Below, in pieces: positions 1 to 10,100 of a DNA stretch of 64,000 nt (position 1 is its first letter; each line of letters begins with the position of its first letter). A program made the position numbers and the translations under genes. A model generated the notes under the pieces. It saw only the letters and a program-made list of their open reading frames with translations, ran no database searches and was not told the origin of the DNA. The stretch is from CALMEC01 sp963765105 (GTDB lineage Bacteria; Actinomycetota; Thermoleophilia; Miltoncostaeales; Miltoncostaeaceae): NCBI GenBank assembly GCA_963765105.1, contig CAVXUW010000003.1, positions 1-64,000 of the forward strand, given 5' to 3'.

Positions 1-18
1 CTGCTCATAACGCGCTCA

Positions 19-56
19 GCAGGTCCCGCCTGTCCTGAGGGTTGGGCGGGACCTGC
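19..56. terminator. Perfect 12-bp hairpin, probable terminator of the gene left of the window
   Basis: GCAGGTCCCGCC (19-30) is exactly complementary to GGCGGGACCTGC (45-56), leaving a 14-base loop. No T-run follows, so if it ends transcription it does so as the U-tract-less hairpin common in GC-rich actinobacteria. It lies at the window edge, before any coding sequence seen here. Confidence 0.55.
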
Positions 57-83
57 GTTGTGCGGAGCGCGAGCCGACGGCCC

Positions 84-105
84 CGACCCCCGCTGGCGGG
101 GGTCG
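84..105. repeat. 10-bp GC-rich inverted repeat upstream of the first gene
   Basis: CGACCCCCGC (84-93) pairs with GCGGGGGTCG (96-105) around a two-base centre. It sits about 115 bases before the first gene, so it may be a second terminator element or a 5' leader structure. Nothing in the sequence separates these two readings. Confidence 0.3.
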
Positions 106-221
106 AGCGGGAGAAGGTGATGAGGGACACACACCGTCTGTCACGGCCGTGACAGAACTCGATTGGGGTGGTGACTACCGTCGAGATGGAACGTCAAACC
201 CATCTCGACAAGGAGTCCCTC

Positions 222-677
222 GTGTCCGAATCCAACGCCTCTGTCTCGTCGCCAATCCCCTCGAAGCGCCGCCTGGCGCCAACCCGCACTCAGCTGGCGA
301 CCCTCGCGGCGATCGCCCTCGCGGTGCTTGGCGCGTTCCTCCCCTGGGTGAGCGCCGCCGGCACGTCTGCCACCGGAGTCGGCCTCGGTGGGCCCGGAGT
401 AACCATCATCGTGTGCGCGCTCGTCTCGGCTGTTCTGATCCTTGCGGCCGTACGTATGAAGGCTGCTCATGTCGTCAGCATCGTCGCATCCCTACTGGCG
501 ACGTTTGTCGCCGCGGGCAACCTGTCAAGCGTCGATGAATCAGGCTTCGTCGCGAGCGGGATCGCGTCGATCGAGCCCGGGCTCTATCTGGCCGTGGCCG
601 GCACGCTCATCTGGCTCGTTATGGGTCTTGTCCTGTTCGGGCAGCGCCTCGCGCGACGTCGAGTGCCGCCGGCGTGA
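222..677 (+). CDS. Small four-helix membrane protein, function unknown
   Basis: I do not recognise a family. After a Ser/Arg-rich N-terminus of about 25 residues come four hydrophobic helices separated by short loops, which predicts an integral membrane protein of about 151 residues. The GTG at 222 is chosen because AAGGAG (210-215) lies six bases before it. A longer in-frame version from 168 has no comparable ribosome binding site. The gene is monocistronic here: a hairpin and a convergent cupin gene follow. Expression and membrane location are well supported; function is not. Confidence 0.7.
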   Translation: MSESNASVSSPIPSKRRLAPTRTQLATLAAIALAVLGAFLPWVSAAGTSATGVGLGGPGVTIIVCALVSAVLILAAVRMKAAHVVSIVASLLATFVAAGNLSSVDESGFVASGIASIEPGLYLAVAGTLIWLVMGLVLFGQRLARRRVPPA

Positions 678-729
678 CAGGAGGGTGGCCGACACCGTGT
701 CCCCGGCTGCTGTCACCAGTTGGGGACGT

Positions 730-748
730 CGGCCGCCGTCAGCGGCCG
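730..748. terminator. Hairpin between convergent genes
   Basis: CGGCCGC (730-736) pairs with GCGGCCG (742-748) over a five-base loop. It lies exactly in the gap between the rightward membrane-protein gene and the leftward cupin gene, so it could serve both as a bidirectional terminator. No T-run is present on either side. Confidence 0.4.
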
Positions 749-755
749 GCCCCTC

Positions 756-1295
756 TTAGCCCGTCAACCACTCAGGTTGAAACGGCGCTTCGACCGTTGG
801 GGGGTATTCGGCGTATGCCTCCGCCGGCTTCGTGGTCTCGGTCGTGACGCCCGCGTTGTGGCGTTGGGCGAGGGGCGACACTGGGTAGATCACTTCGTCG
901 AACTGTCGGGCACCGATTGCCAGGATCGTGCACGGACCGTCTCCAGCGCCAACGAACACGTGCTCGGTCCACGGCGGGCAATGGACGAAATCCCACGCCT
1001 GGAGGTGGCGTTCCTCACCCTCCACGAGCAGGAGCGCCTCGCCCGACAGTACGAGGAAGTTCTCCTGGTCGGCCTCGCCGTGGTACATGCACGCTGGCTG
1101 CCCGGGCTGTAGCAGGCCGATGTTGATGCCGATCTGACCGAACTTTGCGTCGGGACCCTCAAACCGGGTGAACGGCCCGAACGGGCTGTCCTCCCAACGC
1201 GCGTCGCGGGCATTCACGACGAACCAGCCGTCGCCGGTGGGGTACGTGCCGCCATGGTTGTTTCGATGGACGGGGGCTTCAGGAATCATGCGCAT
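756..1295 (-). CDS. Single-domain cupin protein
   Basis: A 179-residue protein with one conserved beta-barrel cupin domain. The first cupin motif is visible as MYHGEADQENFLVLSGE (His and Glu ligands, then Gly) and the second as DFVHCPPWTEHVF (second His pair). These residues normally hold one divalent metal. Cupins of this stand-alone type range from isomerases and dioxygenases to sugar-binding proteins, so the substrate cannot be named. There is no signal peptide. The next gene to its right is divergent, with about 50 bases between the starts. Confidence 0.8.
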   Translation of the reverse strand: MRMIPEAPVHRNNHGGTYPTGDGWFVVNARDARWEDSPFGPFTRFEGPDAKFGQIGINIGLLQPGQPACMYHGEADQENFLVLSGEALLLVEGEERHLQAWDFVHCPPWTEHVFVGAGDGPCTILAIGARQFDEVIYPVSPLAQRHNAGVTTETTKPAEAYAEYPPTVEAPFQPEWLTG

Positions 1296-1342
1296 AATCT
1301 TTGCAGAGCGTGGCGAGACGGTCGCGGGGAAACCTCAAGTCC

Positions 1343-2281
1343 ATGCGCCACCAGGCCGATTCTCTGGTGATGCTCTCTTCGGCGCAGATACTCGACCGTG
1401 GCCGCCTTTTGGTGGGGCTGCTGCTGGTCGTCCCGGCTGGGGTCCTACTGGTTCCCAACTCCGACCGGCGGTCGGGCCGCACATCCGCTGCGCCCCCGGT
1501 GGAGTGGAGCACCGCACAGACGGCGAACCCGATTGCCGTGGACGGCGTTACGGCCGAGGACGTCCTTACCAATCTGACAACACGACCCGGTGTCGCTCCT
1601 CCCGTCGATCGCACCGTGGGGGACCCCACGGCCGCCACCGATGCGGCGCCGATCGTGGAGGGCGAGGTGGGCTCGGAATCCATCGACACGAAAGAAGCTC
1701 CGACTGGCACCCCGGCGGGTCCGGCCTCGGAGCCGAACCTCGCGGCGTTGACGGCCGCTCAGGGGGGCACCGTCCCCGCCCCCAAGACGTCACCAGATGC
1801 CACCCCGGCACCGGCGGAGGGTCCCACTCCGTTGGCGAACCCGGCGTCCGCCTCCTACCCGCCACCCGCCGCGGCGACGCACGTGTTTCCCGTCGTTGGT
1901 GGGGCGTCATTCTCGAACGACTGGGGCGCAGTACGCGCCGGTGGTCGCAGCCATGAGGGCATCGACCTGGTTGCCAAGGCGTCGGCGCCGATCGTCGCAG
2001 TGAGCGACGGGACGCTGTTCAAGGTGGGATGGAACAGCGCGGGCGGCTGGAGGTTCTGGCTTCGCGACACGTGGGGCAACACGTTCTACTACGCCCACCT
2101 GTCGGCGTTTGCTCCGGTCGCCAAGGAGGGCGCCACCGTCCGCGCCGGCACGGTCATCGGTTTCGTTGGCAACACTGGCGACGCCAAGAAGGCGCCGCCG
2201 CATCTGCATTTCGAGATCCACCCCGCAGGAGGCACGGTTACCCCGCCGTTCCCCTACGTCTCCGCCTGGCCCCGCGTCTAG
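1343..2281 (+). CDS. Secreted or membrane-anchored M23 (LytM-type) peptidase
   Basis: About 312 residues: a short basic N-terminus and one hydrophobic segment (signal anchor), a long Pro/Ala/Thr-rich linker, then a C-terminal M23 zinc metallopeptidase domain. The zinc motifs HxxxD (SHEGIDL) and HLHFEIHP are intact, so it could be an active peptidoglycan endopeptidase or an activator of one. ATG 1343 was chosen; TTG 1301 and ATG 1370 are in frame and also possible, because none has a strong ribosome binding site. It converges on the next gene with five bases between the stops. Confidence 0.85.
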   Translation: MRHQADSLVMLSSAQILDRGRLLVGLLLVVPAGVLLVPNSDRRSGRTSAAPPVEWSTAQTANPIAVDGVTAEDVLTNLTTRPGVAPPVDRTVGDPTAATDAAPIVEGEVGSESIDTKEAPTGTPAGPASEPNLAALTAAQGGTVPAPKTSPDATPAPAEGPTPLANPASASYPPPAAATHVFPVVGGASFSNDWGAVRAGGRSHEGIDLVAKASAPIVAVSDGTLFKVGWNSAGGWRFWLRDTWGNTFYYAHLSAFAPVAKEGATVRAGTVIGFVGNTGDAKKAPPHLHFEIHPAGGTVTPPFPYVSAWPRV

Positions 2282-2286
2282 CCGGG

Positions 2287-4110
2287 CTAGTACCGCCCGA
2301 TCGCGCTGACGCGGGGGGTGGTGTGTGTGACGCTCACACGGATGCTCTTCACCGTCACGCCTTTGGCGACGGGCGTGCTGCAACTGAGGGGACGGCCGGC
2401 CGGCACACGAGCGGCGCAACGCAGCACCTGCCGATTGCCACGCATGAAGCGCATGTCGATCACACCGGCGCGGCCCGCGACGGTGCGAGCGATCAGCATG
2501 CCGTTGCGGACCTCGAGCTGCGGACGGCTCGCCAGCCCGGGGGAGGCGGCGGGGTCGACATACGACCCGGTTGCCGTCATACGCGTCAGGTTCCCGGTGG
2601 ACTTCACCTTGCGCGAACAGGTCAGGAGGCGACCGCGTCGCACCGGCATGGTGCAGTCGAGGAGGAGGGTGTCGGCCGCGTCACGCACCTCAAGTCGCGC
2701 GGTGCCCTTTGCGGTGGCCTGCGCAACGATGGTCACACGTCCGTCGGCGACGTACGGCTGGCGAAGCTTTGGGGCGACCGTGGCCACGGGTTCGGAGGGT
2801 TGCGGCGTTGAGGGGTCCGGCAGAGGGGTCTGAATCGTGGCGGCGATCACGGTCACGGCTACTGATGCACTCACCGTGGGAGCAGTTTGTGACCGTGCTG
2901 TGATCGTCACGGTGCGCGGCAGGGCCGGCGCGGTGTAGAGGCCGGCGGGGCTGATCGTTCCAACAGTGGCGTTGCCACCGGGCACGCCGTCGACAAGCCA
3001 CTCAACACCACCTGAGGTGACGGTGGCGGTGAGCTGTACGGAGGTCCCAGCTACGACGCTCGCGGGAGAACCGGAGATCGTCACCGTGGGCGGGGCTCCA
3101 GCGACGGACAGCGATACGGTGGCGGTGGGAGGGGTGCGAGGAAAAGCGCTGCCAGCATCCCGTGCCTCGTAGGTGAACGTGTCCGTGCCGGCATATCCGG
3201 GGGTTGGTGTGTAGATCACCGATGGTTGGGTAAACGTGGCGTTGGTTGCGACGCTCAGCACGCCGTGGGCCGGTGGGGACTTCACGACGAACTGTCGAGC
3301 CTCCACGTTGGCGTCGGGTCCGCGGGAGAACGTGGTGGACGCCAGCGTGACGGTCACCGGTTGCCCGGAAGGAACGGCGACGGGACCAACGGGTTGCGCC
3401 ACGTACCCGGGCACGACAGACGTGCTGCTCGCGAACGCCAAGCCGTTGTTGTCCTCCCGGGATTCCTCGATGGCGTTCTGGGGGTCGACGCGAGCCGCCA
3501 GCCGGTACTCGCCCGGCGACGTGTTCGACACGTCCACCCATTGCAGCTCCAAGAACGCGCCGTAGATGTCGCGCCATCCGGCGGAGACACCCATCCGGAT
3601 TGCCGTCGCCTGAGGGTTCCCTTGCTCGCAAAAGTTCCGGATCACCGACCCGTCGTAGACCGCCCGGCTGGGGCCGTTTCGTTCGATGCGTTCCAGGTCG
3701 TAAAGGCAGAACCCGATCTTTGCCGCCGGCGCCACCTGGGCGGTGCGTGCCAGGTTCCACAGGCTGTACTCCGACGCACGCATGAGGTGCCAGTGGTTGT
3801 GCCCATCGCTGTTTTCGAATTGCAGGGCAACGCTTCGGCCGTTGGTGAAGGTGTTCGTGCCGCTCTGCAGGAGACGTTGGACCACTGTTCCGGCGCGAGG
3901 GTCGCCCGCAATGTCCAGCGGGCCGAGGCCGGCGTTGTGGACGTAACCGTCCATCCGCAGGAGCAGTCGGTTGGGGCTCCCCGGGCGGGTCTCGATCCCC
4001 TGATGCACGGGGGGATCGGAGACCAAGTCGGGCAACACTGACGCGGCCGAGGCAGCGGTTGGAAGGCCGCAAACGACAGTTGCGGCGACAATCCAGGCAG
4101 GGAGTCTCAT
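2287..4110 (-). CDS. Secreted lysyl-oxidase-like protein with Ig/cadherin-type repeats
   Basis: A 607-residue exported protein with a clear signal peptide ending near AASA. The first 220 residues match the bacterial lysyl oxidase fold: a copper-site cluster HNHWHL, then a conserved YDLERI/FCEQGNPQ/GWRDIYG pattern and an acidic CARDB-like DNNGLAF segment. Downstream are bacterial Ig-like and cadherin-like beta domains (about 240-420), a Pro-rich linker and a C-terminal beta domain with paired cysteines. Family members oxidise lysine side chains in secreted proteins; activity here is inferred. It is monocistronic and converges with the M23 peptidase gene. Confidence 0.8.
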   Translation of the reverse strand: MRLPAWIVAATVVCGLPTAASAASVLPDLVSDPPVHQGIETRPGSPNRLLLRMDGYVHNAGLGPLDIAGDPRAGTVVQRLLQSGTNTFTNGRSVALQFENSDGHNHWHLMRASEYSLWNLARTAQVAPAAKIGFCLYDLERIERNGPSRAVYDGSVIRNFCEQGNPQATAIRMGVSAGWRDIYGAFLELQWVDVSNTSPGEYRLAARVDPQNAIEESREDNNGLAFASSTSVVPGYVAQPVGPVAVPSGQPVTVTLASTTFSRGPDANVEARQFVVKSPPAHGVLSVATNATFTQPSVIYTPTPGYAGTDTFTYEARDAGSAFPRTPPTATVSLSVAGAPPTVTISGSPASVVAGTSVQLTATVTSGGVEWLVDGVPGGNATVGTISPAGLYTAPALPRTVTITARSQTAPTVSASVAVTVIAATIQTPLPDPSTPQPSEPVATVAPKLRQPYVADGRVTIVAQATAKGTARLEVRDAADTLLLDCTMPVRRGRLLTCSRKVKSTGNLTRMTATGSYVDPAASPGLASRPQLEVRNGMLIARTVAGRAGVIDMRFMRGNRQVLRCAARVPAGRPLSCSTPVAKGVTVKSIRVSVTHTTPRVSAIGRY

Positions 4111-4245
4111 GTACCGCGCATCCTGCCAGAACCTCTGGGTGGTTTCCGGCGATGTTCACCGAGTTTTTATTGCGTGCGGCTGCATCTTTCGCGGGGACGA
4201 TCACGGCGTTAGGTGTCCCGCACTTGCCGGTGAAATGGTGGGATT

Positions 4246-4270
4246 GATGCGATGATGCGCTAGCATCATT
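4246..4270. promoter_or_regulatory. Probable operator of the first vapBC-type pair
   Basis: A GATGC unit (4246-4250) precedes a dyad ATGATGC (4252-4258) / GCATCAT (4263-4269) with a four-base centre, ending four bases before the antitoxin start. RHH antitoxins typically bind such repeats to repress their own operon. The same GATGC/GCATC units recur upstream of the second pair near 35.6 kb. Confidence 0.5.
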
Positions 4271-4273
4271 GTT

Positions 4274-4495
4274 GTGAGAACCACACTGCAGCTCGATGAC
4301 GATGTTGTCCTTGCCGCCCGTGAGATTGCCGTGAACGGAAAGCGTTCGCTTGGCGCGGTCATCTCGGATTTGGCGCGGCGCGGGCTGACCCCGTCGCAGG
4401 TTGAAATCGATGGCGCGTTGCCGGTGATCCACGTTCCGGTTGGCACCCCGCCGATCACGCCGGAGATGGTTCGTCGTGCGCTCGACGACGACTAA
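4274..4495 (+). CDS. VapB-type ribbon-helix-helix antitoxin
   Basis: A 73-residue protein starting at GTG with an RHH N-terminus (RTTLQLDDDVVLAAREIA), the usual beta strand plus two helices used for DNA binding and dimerisation. The C-terminal 30 residues, rich in Pro and acidic residues, would wrap the toxin. It sits five bases before a PIN-domain gene, the normal antitoxin-first order. The start is set by the RHH strand, which must begin the protein. It likely autorepresses through the adjacent GATGC/GCATC repeats. Confidence 0.85.
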   Translation: MRTTLQLDDDVVLAAREIAVNGKRSLGAVISDLARRGLTPSQVEIDGALPVIHVPVGTPPITPEMVRRALDDD

Positions 4496-4500
4496 GCCGC

Positions 4501-4914
4501 GTGGCGCTCCTCGACGTCAACGGGCTTGTCGCGCTTGCGTGGGACTCACACATTCACCATGCACGGATGCGGGAGTGGTTTACGGCGAACGCCGCACAGG
4601 GTTGGGCCACGTGTCCGATTGTCGAGAGTGGCTTTGTTCGGGTGTCGTCGAACGCTAAGGCGCTGCCGCACGCGGTGAAGGTGTCCGATGCCCGTCGCGT
4701 CCTCGCAGCTCTCAGGAACGTCGCCGGCCATCAGTTCGTTTCGAACGACGTTTCACTCTGCGATCCGGATGTTCCAGTGATCCATGGCTATCGGCAAGTA
4801 ACCGATGTGGTGTTGCTCGTCGTCGCACGGCGGCATGGGATCCGCCTGGTGACGTTTGATCGCGGCCTTGCGGAGATCGACACCTCGGGGGATGTCGACC
4901 TCTTGACCGTGTGA
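4501..4914 (+). CDS. VapC-type PIN-domain ribonuclease toxin
   Basis: A 137-residue PIN-domain protein. The N-terminal strand ALLDVNGLVAL supplies the first catalytic Asp (D5), a Glu follows in PIVESGFVRV (about residue 42), and further acidic residues occur in the TDVVLL and VTFDRGL segments, giving the acidic cluster that holds Mg2+. Family members cleave tRNA or rRNA and are neutralised by the co-transcribed RHH protein. The frame is intact, unlike the second copy at 35.9 kb. The GTG start lies five bases after the antitoxin stop and has no separate Shine-Dalgarno, suggesting coupled translation. Confidence 0.85.
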   Translation: MALLDVNGLVALAWDSHIHHARMREWFTANAAQGWATCPIVESGFVRVSSNAKALPHAVKVSDARRVLAALRNVAGHQFVSNDVSLCDPDVPVIHGYRQVTDVVLLVVARRHGIRLVTFDRGLAEIDTSGDVDLLTV

Positions 4915-4974
4915 GGGTGTGGGGAGCACGTGTACCCGCACCGCCGAGGGGATTGCGGCATCATCTGACGGGCG

Positions 4975-5916
4975 ATGTCTGACCACGATCACCATGCTCA
5001 CGGCCACGGCCATGTGACCGCCGACACCGATCACCGTCGGTTGCTTGCCGCCCTCGCCCTCATCGTCGGGTACATGGTGGTCGAGGTTGTGGTGGGTATC
5101 TTGGCGTCGTCCGTTGCGCTCCTGGCCGACGCCGCACACATGCTGCTCGACGCTGTCGCGTTGGCCCTCTCGGTTGTTGCCCTTCGCCTTGCCCGTCGCC
5201 CGGCCAGTGGCGCGTTCACGTTTGGGGTAAAGCGTGCCGAGGTGCTCTCGGCCATGGCCAACGGGCTCACCCTGGTCGTGCTCGCCGGGCTCATCATCTA
5301 CGAGTCGATCAAACGCCTGGTCGACCCGCCGGACGTCGCCGGTGCATCGGTCTTGCTGGTCGCTGCCATTGGCGCGGTGGTCAACCTGGTGGCCCTGTGG
5401 ATCTTGTCGGGTGCCAACCGCAAAAGCCTCAACATCGAGGGGAGCTACCAGCACGTTTTCATGGACCTCGTGGGGTCGGTGGCCGCAATCGTCGCCGGCG
5501 CGATCATCCTTGCGACCGGGATGGACCGCGCGGATGCCATCGCCGCGCTCTTCGTGGCGCTCCTGATGGTGAAGTCGTCCTGGGGGCTCATCCGCGCCGC
5601 CGGCCGCATCGTCCTTGAGGCGGCGCCGCAGGGCATCGACCCGGACGAGATCGGACGGGCCATTGTGGCACTGGAGGGCGTCGACGAAGTCCACGACCTT
5701 CATGTGTGGGAGGTCTCGAGCGGCTTCCCGGCGCTCTCCGCGCACGTTCTGGTGGGACGAGACCAGGACTGCCACGCCCGCTGCCGGGACGTCGAGGAAC
5801 TGCTGGAGGAGCGTTTCGATATCCACCACACCACCCTCCAAACGGAACACACCGCCCAGCGCCTTCACCGCATCGACGGTTCGGCGGCAGCGAAGGCCTC
5901 CCATCCGCGTCACTAG
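4975..5916 (+). CDS. Cation diffusion facilitator (CzcD/ZitB-type zinc exporter)
   Basis: A 313-residue CDF transporter with six predicted helices. A His-rich N-terminus (DHDHHAHGHGH) precedes TM1. The metal site is formed by HxxxD pairs in TM2 (AAHMLLDA) and TM5 (YQHVFMDLVG), the pattern typical of Zn2+/H+ antiporters. The last 90 residues form the cytoplasmic ferredoxin-like dimerisation domain (EVHDLHVWEVSSG). It probably exports Zn2+ and perhaps Co2+ or Cd2+. It is followed after 12 bases by a small unknown gene on the same strand. Confidence 0.92.
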   Translation: MSDHDHHAHGHGHVTADTDHRRLLAALALIVGYMVVEVVVGILASSVALLADAAHMLLDAVALALSVVALRLARRPASGAFTFGVKRAEVLSAMANGLTLVVLAGLIIYESIKRLVDPPDVAGASVLLVAAIGAVVNLVALWILSGANRKSLNIEGSYQHVFMDLVGSVAAIVAGAIILATGMDRADAIAALFVALLMVKSSWGLIRAAGRIVLEAAPQGIDPDEIGRAIVALEGVDEVHDLHVWEVSSGFPALSAHVLVGRDQDCHARCRDVEELLEERFDIHHTTLQTEHTAQRLHRIDGSAAAKASHPRH

Positions 5917-5928
5917 CCGCGTGCACGC

Positions 5929-6411
5929 GTGAACCGGGCTGAGCTCTCCGCACGTGGATTGCTACTGCCCGTGCTTCCCACAATCGTCTGGGGTGGCCTT
6001 CCGGGTGCTCCCGAATGGGCAGAGCGACTTGCACGGATCGGGCTCGACGTGGTGACCAGCGGTGCCGACCCCGACACCGAGGACACCCTCGCGGCCGCCG
6101 CCGCCGCCGTCCCGTTTCGACCGCTCGCGGCGTGGGGAACGGTTCGATGCCTGGGTCGCGAGTGCATCACCGCCGAGGACATCGAGGGCGCCCACACCGT
6201 CGTCGCAACTCGGGGTGGCGCGCCAGTGCCGAATCCCAATGACATTGCGGCGATGCTCCTCGAACGGGTTCACGACAACCCGTCGGTGTGGTGGGTCGCC
6301 GCCGCGGATCTCAGGGAGACCATCCCTGCGGTCGCGGAGGCGCACCTGCATGCCCTCGTGGAGGGAGTGCAACTCGTGCGGCTCTACCTCGCCAAGCAGC
6401 AGTTCGACTGA
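5929..6411 (+). CDS. Conserved-looking protein of unknown function
   Basis: A 160-residue protein starting at GTG. It has alternating strand/helix character (LLLPVLPTIVWGG, ARIGLDVVTSGAD, TVRCLGRE) that could be half of a TIM-barrel. I recognise no family or catalytic motif. It follows the CDF gene closely and converges with the TauE gene, so it may share the CDF transcript. Codon use resembles its neighbours. The start is uncertain. Confidence 0.6.
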   Translation: MNRAELSARGLLLPVLPTIVWGGLPGAPEWAERLARIGLDVVTSGADPDTEDTLAAAAAAVPFRPLAAWGTVRCLGRECITAEDIEGAHTVVATRGGAPVPNPNDIAAMLLERVHDNPSVWWVAAADLRETIPAVAEAHLHALVEGVQLVRLYLAKQQFD

Positions 6412-6419
6412 CGAACCGG

Positions 6420-7172
6420 TCAGCTGACCGCCTTCGCCATCAGGCCCGCGGCCGAGATGAGCAGCATCACTCCGATCGCGGTGAGCAGTTGACGGTTGTT
6501 GAGCCGTCCCGTCAACCGCGCGCCGATGAGCGCTCCGGGTACGGATGTCGCGGCGGCCACTGTCAGGAGCGCCCAGTCGGGTCCGTCGCCCGACAGGTGG
6601 CCGACGAAGCCGGCGACACCGACGGCGACACCCGCCACCATGTTCGTGCCCACCGCGGTGTGCGGGTCGGCCCCAACCCACCGCAGAAGCGCCGGCATCC
6701 GCAGAGCGCCGAGAATCAGGCCGACCACACCGCCGAGAAAGCCGATGACCGCGCTGCTGGTGACGGCGGCGATGAGCCGCGGGGAGGGGGCGACGGTCGG
6801 CGGCGGAGCGTGGCGTCGCCGCAACAGGTCGATCCCGCTCCACACCAGCACTGCGGCAATCACGGTGAGCAGGAACGGCTCCGGAAGCGTCCCCGACAAC
6901 ACACCGCCGAGAAACGCAAAGGCCACCGACGGCGGCGTCATGACCCCGACGAGGCGCCAGTTCACGCGCCCGGCGCGCACGTGGACGGTGCCGCCCGCCG
7001 CAGCGGCCAGAGCACTCGCTGCGAGGTTCGCTCCGGCGGCGGCCGCTGCGGATGACGACAGGGCCACCATCGCCGGCAACCGCAAGTTGCCGAGCACGAG
7101 TCCCACCATTCCCCCGCCGACTGCGAGAGCGAAACACCAGACGCCGAGCCCGATGAGAGCGAGCGTCTCCAC
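6420..7172 (-). CDS. TauE/SafE-family membrane transporter
   Basis: A 250-residue, very hydrophobic protein with seven to eight helices in two similar halves. Each half carries the family's Gly-rich signature (GGGMVGLVLGNLRLPAM and GGVVGLILGALRMPALL). TauE/SafE proteins move sulfite, sulfoacetate or other small organic anions across the membrane; the substrate here is unknown. It ends the leftward metH transcript, starting only six bases after the metH stop, so it may be co-expressed with methionine and one-carbon metabolism. Confidence 0.88.
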   Translation of the reverse strand: METLALIGLGVWCFALAVGGGMVGLVLGNLRLPAMVALSSSAAAAAGANLAASALAAAAGGTVHVRAGRVNWRLVGVMTPPSVAFAFLGGVLSGTLPEPFLLTVIAAVLVWSGIDLLRRRHAPPPTVAPSPRLIAAVTSSAVIGFLGGVVGLILGALRMPALLRWVGADPHTAVGTNMVAGVAVGVAGFVGHLSGDGPDWALLTVAAATSVPGALIGARLTGRLNNRQLLTAIGVMLLISAAGLMAKAVS

Positions 7173-7178
7173 GGGCGC

Positions 7179-10100
7179 CTAAGCGGGGACCAGGTTCCCC
7201 GGGTCGTATGCGAGGTTGGGGCCGAGCCAGCGCTCGGCCTCCGCCATGCTGATGCCCTTGCGCTCGGCGTAGTCGGCAACCTGATCCGGGCCGATGGGAC
7301 CGACCGCAAAGTAGCGAGCCGCCGTGTGCGCCAAGTAGATGCCGGACACCGACGCCGCGGGCAGCATCGCAAAGCTCTCGCTCAATTGGATGCCATGTGC
7401 TTCGGCCTGCAGCAGGTCGAACAAGCGCCGCTTCTCGGAGTGGTCGGGGCACGCGGGGTAGCCGAAGGCGGGACGTATGCCGCGGTAGTTTTCGGCCACC
7501 AGGTCGTCGCTGGTCAGCTCCGTGGTGTCGGCGTGACCCCACTCGCGGCGCACACGCTGGTGGAGCATCTCGGCGAACGCCTCGGCCAAACGGTCGGCCA
7601 GGGCGCGCACCATGATGGCGTTGTAGTCATCGTGGTCATGCTCGTACTTGTCGACGAGCTCCTGCACTCCCAGCCCAGCCGTCACGGCAAAAGCCCCGAT
7701 GTGATCCGCCACGCCCGCGTCGCGTGGGGCGATGAAGTCGGCCAGGCTGTAGTTGGGTTTGCGGTCGGGCTTCTCGCGCTGCTGACGCAACATCGGAAAG
7801 CGCGTGAGCTCGGTGGCTCGCGACGGGTCGGTAAACAACACGATGTCGTCGCCCACGGAATTGGCCGGCCAGAAGCCGTAGGTTCCCCGCGCCTGGATGA
7901 GCCCCTGGGAGCGGACGCCCTCGAGCAACTCGGTGGCGTTGGCGTAGAGCTCCTTCGCGGCGTCGCCATAGGTGGGGTGGTCGAGCACTCCCGGGAACCG
8001 TCCGCGCAGCTCCCAAGCATGGAAGAAGAACGTCCAGTCGATAAACGGGATGATGTCGTCGAGCGGTACGTCGTCGAGGACGCGCACCCCGGTGAACTCG
8101 GGTGCGTCGACGTCCCCTGCGTCCCAGGCAATCGGTGTGTGGTTCGCGCGAGCGGCCTCGAAGTTCAGCAGGGGCCGTGCCGATTTACCGGCGTGCACCT
8201 CACGCAGCGTGTCTTGCTCGCCGCGCAGCGTGTCCTGGAAGGCGGCGCGACGAATGGGATCGACCAGCTGGGAAACGGTGTCGACGGCACGGGAGGCGTC
8301 GAGCACATGGGCCACTACCCCGTTGAACTCCGGGGCGATCTTCACCGCCGTGTGCTGTTTGCTGGTGGTGGCGCCGCCGATGAGCAGCGGCAGCTGCATG
8401 TTGCGCCGCTCCATCTCCTTCGCCACGTGCACCATCTCGTCGAGTGACGGGGTGATGAGGCCGGAGAGGCCCACCATGTCGGCGTCTTCGTCGATGGCGG
8501 CTTGGAGGATCTTGTCGGCGGGCACCATGACGCCGAGGTCGACGACCTCGTAGCCGTTGCAGCCGAGCACGACACCCACGATGTTCTTGCCGATGTCGTG
8601 AACGTCGCCCTTGACGGTGGCGATCACCATCTTGCCCTGCGAGGTGGCGCCGGTGCGCTGGCGCTCCTCCTCCATGTAGGGCTCCAGCAATGCGACGGCA
8701 CGTTTCATCACGCGGGCGCTTTTGACGACCTGAGGGAGGAACATCTTGCCGTCGCCGAACAGCTCGCCAACGACACGCATGCCGTCCATGAGCGGGCCTT
8801 CAATCACCTCGAGGGGAGTGGCGTACACCAGTCGGGCTTCCTCGGTGTCGGCCTCGATGTGGTCGACGATGCCATGCACGAGAGAGTGCGACAGGCGCTC
8901 CTGCACCGTCCCCTCACGCCACTCGGCGTTGATCACCGCGCGCGCCATCCCATCGCCGGCCACGGTCGGGGCGTACTCAATGAGACGCTCGGTGGCGTCC
9001 GGACGCCGGTTGTGAATGACGTCTTCGACATGATCGCGGAGCTCGGTGGGGATGTCTTCGTAGACGCCGAGTTGACCGGCGTTGACGATGCCCATGTCGA
9101 GGCCCGCGTGGATAGCGTGGTACAAGAACGCGGTGTGCATGGCCTCGCGCACCGGGTCGTTGCCACGGAAGGCGAACGACAGGTTGCTGATGCCGCCGCT
9201 GATCCGCACGCCGGGGCAGCGCTCCTTGATGAGCGTGGTGGCCTCGATGAAGCTTCGGGCGTAGTCATTGTGTTCGTCGAGGCCGGTGGCGACGGCGAGA
9301 ACGTTGGGGTCGATGATGATGTCCTCGGCGGGCATGCCGACCACATCGACGAGGAGTCGGTAGGCGCGTTCGGCGATCTCGGCGCGCCGCTCGGTGGTGT
9401 CGGCCTGACCCGTCTCGTCGAAGCACATCACCACGCAGCCGGCCCCGTAGCGACGCAATGTCCGGGCCACGGCGAGGAACTCCGTCTCGCCTTCTTTGAG
9501 GCTGATGGAGTTGACGACGGCCTTGCCCTGAACGCATTTGAGGCCCGCCTGGATCACCGACCACTTGCTGGAGTCGATCATGATCGGGACGGTCGCGATC
9601 TCGGGCTCGGTGGCCACCATGTTGAGGAACGTCGTCATGGCCTGCTCGGAGTCGAGCATGCCCTCGTCCATGTTCACGTCGATGATGTTGGCGCCGTTTC
9701 GCACCTGGTCGGCGGCGACCTCCAGCGCGGTGGTGAAGTCACCGTCGATGATGAGTTTGGCGAAGCGACGTGACCCGGTCACATTGGTGCGCTCGCCGAT
9801 CATCGTGAAGCTCGACCCGGGGTAGATCGCGAACGGTTCGAGGCCGGCGAACCGGGTCAGTCGATCGGGTTCGGGTACCTCGCGTGGTGGTACGCCGTCG
9901 ACGGCGTGGACGATTGCACGGATGTGATCGGGGGTGGTGCCGCAGCAGCCGCCGACGATGTTGAACAGGCCGCTGCGGGCAAACTCACCCAGGTGAGAGC
10001 TCGTCTGCGACGCCTGCTCGTCGTAGCCGCCGAACGCGTTGGGAAGGCCGGCATTGGGATAGCAGCTGACGTAGGTGGGAGCGATGTCCGACAGCTCCTC

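Noticed and set aside
4753..5913. 386-codon leftward frame over the CDF transporter
   Set aside because: Antisense shadow typical of GC-rich DNA; it mirrors the transporter codons and has no domain or ribosome binding site.
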